DNA of 64,000 bases. Source: Corynebacterium gallinarum. GTDB taxonomy: Bacteria > Actinomycetota > Actinomycetes > Mycobacteriales > Mycobacteriaceae. The notes below the pieces were generated by a model that was not told where the DNA came from, made no database searches, and saw nothing but the letters and a program-made list of their open reading frames with translations. Position 1 is the stretch's first letter. The number at the start of each line of letters is the position of its first letter. Shown one piece after another: positions 63,964 to 64,000 of this stretch. The position numbers were made by a program, and so were the translations under genes. The stretch lies in contig NZ_JACSPR010000004.1 in assembly GCF_014837045.1 (NCBI RefSeq), positions 237,889-301,888 on the forward strand, in the 5' to 3' direction.

Positions 63964-64000
63964 GGAAACAGATTTCAGGATAGCAGGACAGCGCTCCTCA

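Noticed and set aside
1..64000. tRNA, rRNA, insertion sequences or prophage
   Set aside because: I saw no cloverleaf with a TTCGA arm, no rRNA text, no transposase or integrase motif and no phage gene.

Overview
The window is about 62 % G+C and reads as the chromosome of a mycolate-producing Corynebacterium close to C. glutamicum / C. efficiens. The evidence is a full set of corynebacterial envelope genes (pks13, accD3, fadD32, mycolyltransferases, aftB, aftD, ubiA, glfT2, an MmpL/CmpL exporter), a GTP-type pck, and gene orders that match the Rv0204-Rv0236 and Rv3799-Rv3808 regions of mycobacteria. Species assignment is inference. I see no rRNA, tRNA, prophage, insertion sequence or CRISPR array.

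Layout. 1-7.4 kb: a possible 5'-partial gene, a decayed PRISE-type reductase pseudogene, a very short solute-binding lipoprotein coupled to a CDF cation transporter, a VanW protein, a secreted unknown, a NagZ-like lipoprotein and a universal stress protein. 7.4-11.4 kb: DUF2613 gene, aftD and a GNAT acetyltransferase, with a hairpin repeat pair between the last two. 11.4-14.7 kb: a FecBCD-type importer divergent from an ArsR-family repressor. 14.7-22 kb: a Gmad2-LysM protein and a block syntenic with Rv0224c-Rv0228 (AT3 acyltransferase/TmaT-like, DUF3068, GT-C-like protein, GT4 glycosyltransferase, methyltransferase) with DUF421 and an unknown gene inserted. 22-27.2 kb: proP, a PRC-barrel/DUF2382 stress-type protein and pck. 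27.3-35.6 kb: two poorly known genes, a SLAC1/TDT transporter, then trmB-NYN-cmpL1-UPF0104-DUF3054. 35.7-48.4 kb: the mycolate condensation cluster, all on the minus strand (cop1, DUF732 lipoprotein, elrF, fadD32, pks13, accD3), ending near a 25-codon candidate peptide gene. 49-50.4 kb: gntP, inserted on the opposite strand inside the mycolyltransferase region. 50.5-57.7 kb: cmt2, aftB, ubiA, PAP2 and glfT2 for arabinogalactan assembly and mycolylation. 58-61.9 kb: an AAHS transporter, a TPM/DUF5129-like protein and two PAP2-type genes. 61.9-64 kb: the C-terminal part of an SF1 helicase fused to a Vsr-like nuclease domain, cut off by an in-frame stop; this part looks more AT-rich than the rest.

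How the genes connect. FadD32 activates the meromycolate chain, AccD3 supplies the carboxylated acyl-CoA, Pks13 condenses them, the MmpL protein exports the trehalose ester (with the AT3 protein probably acetylating it), and Cop1/Cmt2 transfer mycolate. UbiA, PAP2, GlfT2, AftB and AftD build the arabinogalactan acceptor.

The most unexplained signals are non-coding: a 38-bp hairpin repeated with an 82-bp period at two loci next to aftD and aftB; at least 13 exact copies of the 10-mer GCTTGTCGAC spread over the window; a five-fold CATATG array; and the candidate 25-aa peptide followed by a large hairpin. No search or computation was run; all counts are by eye.
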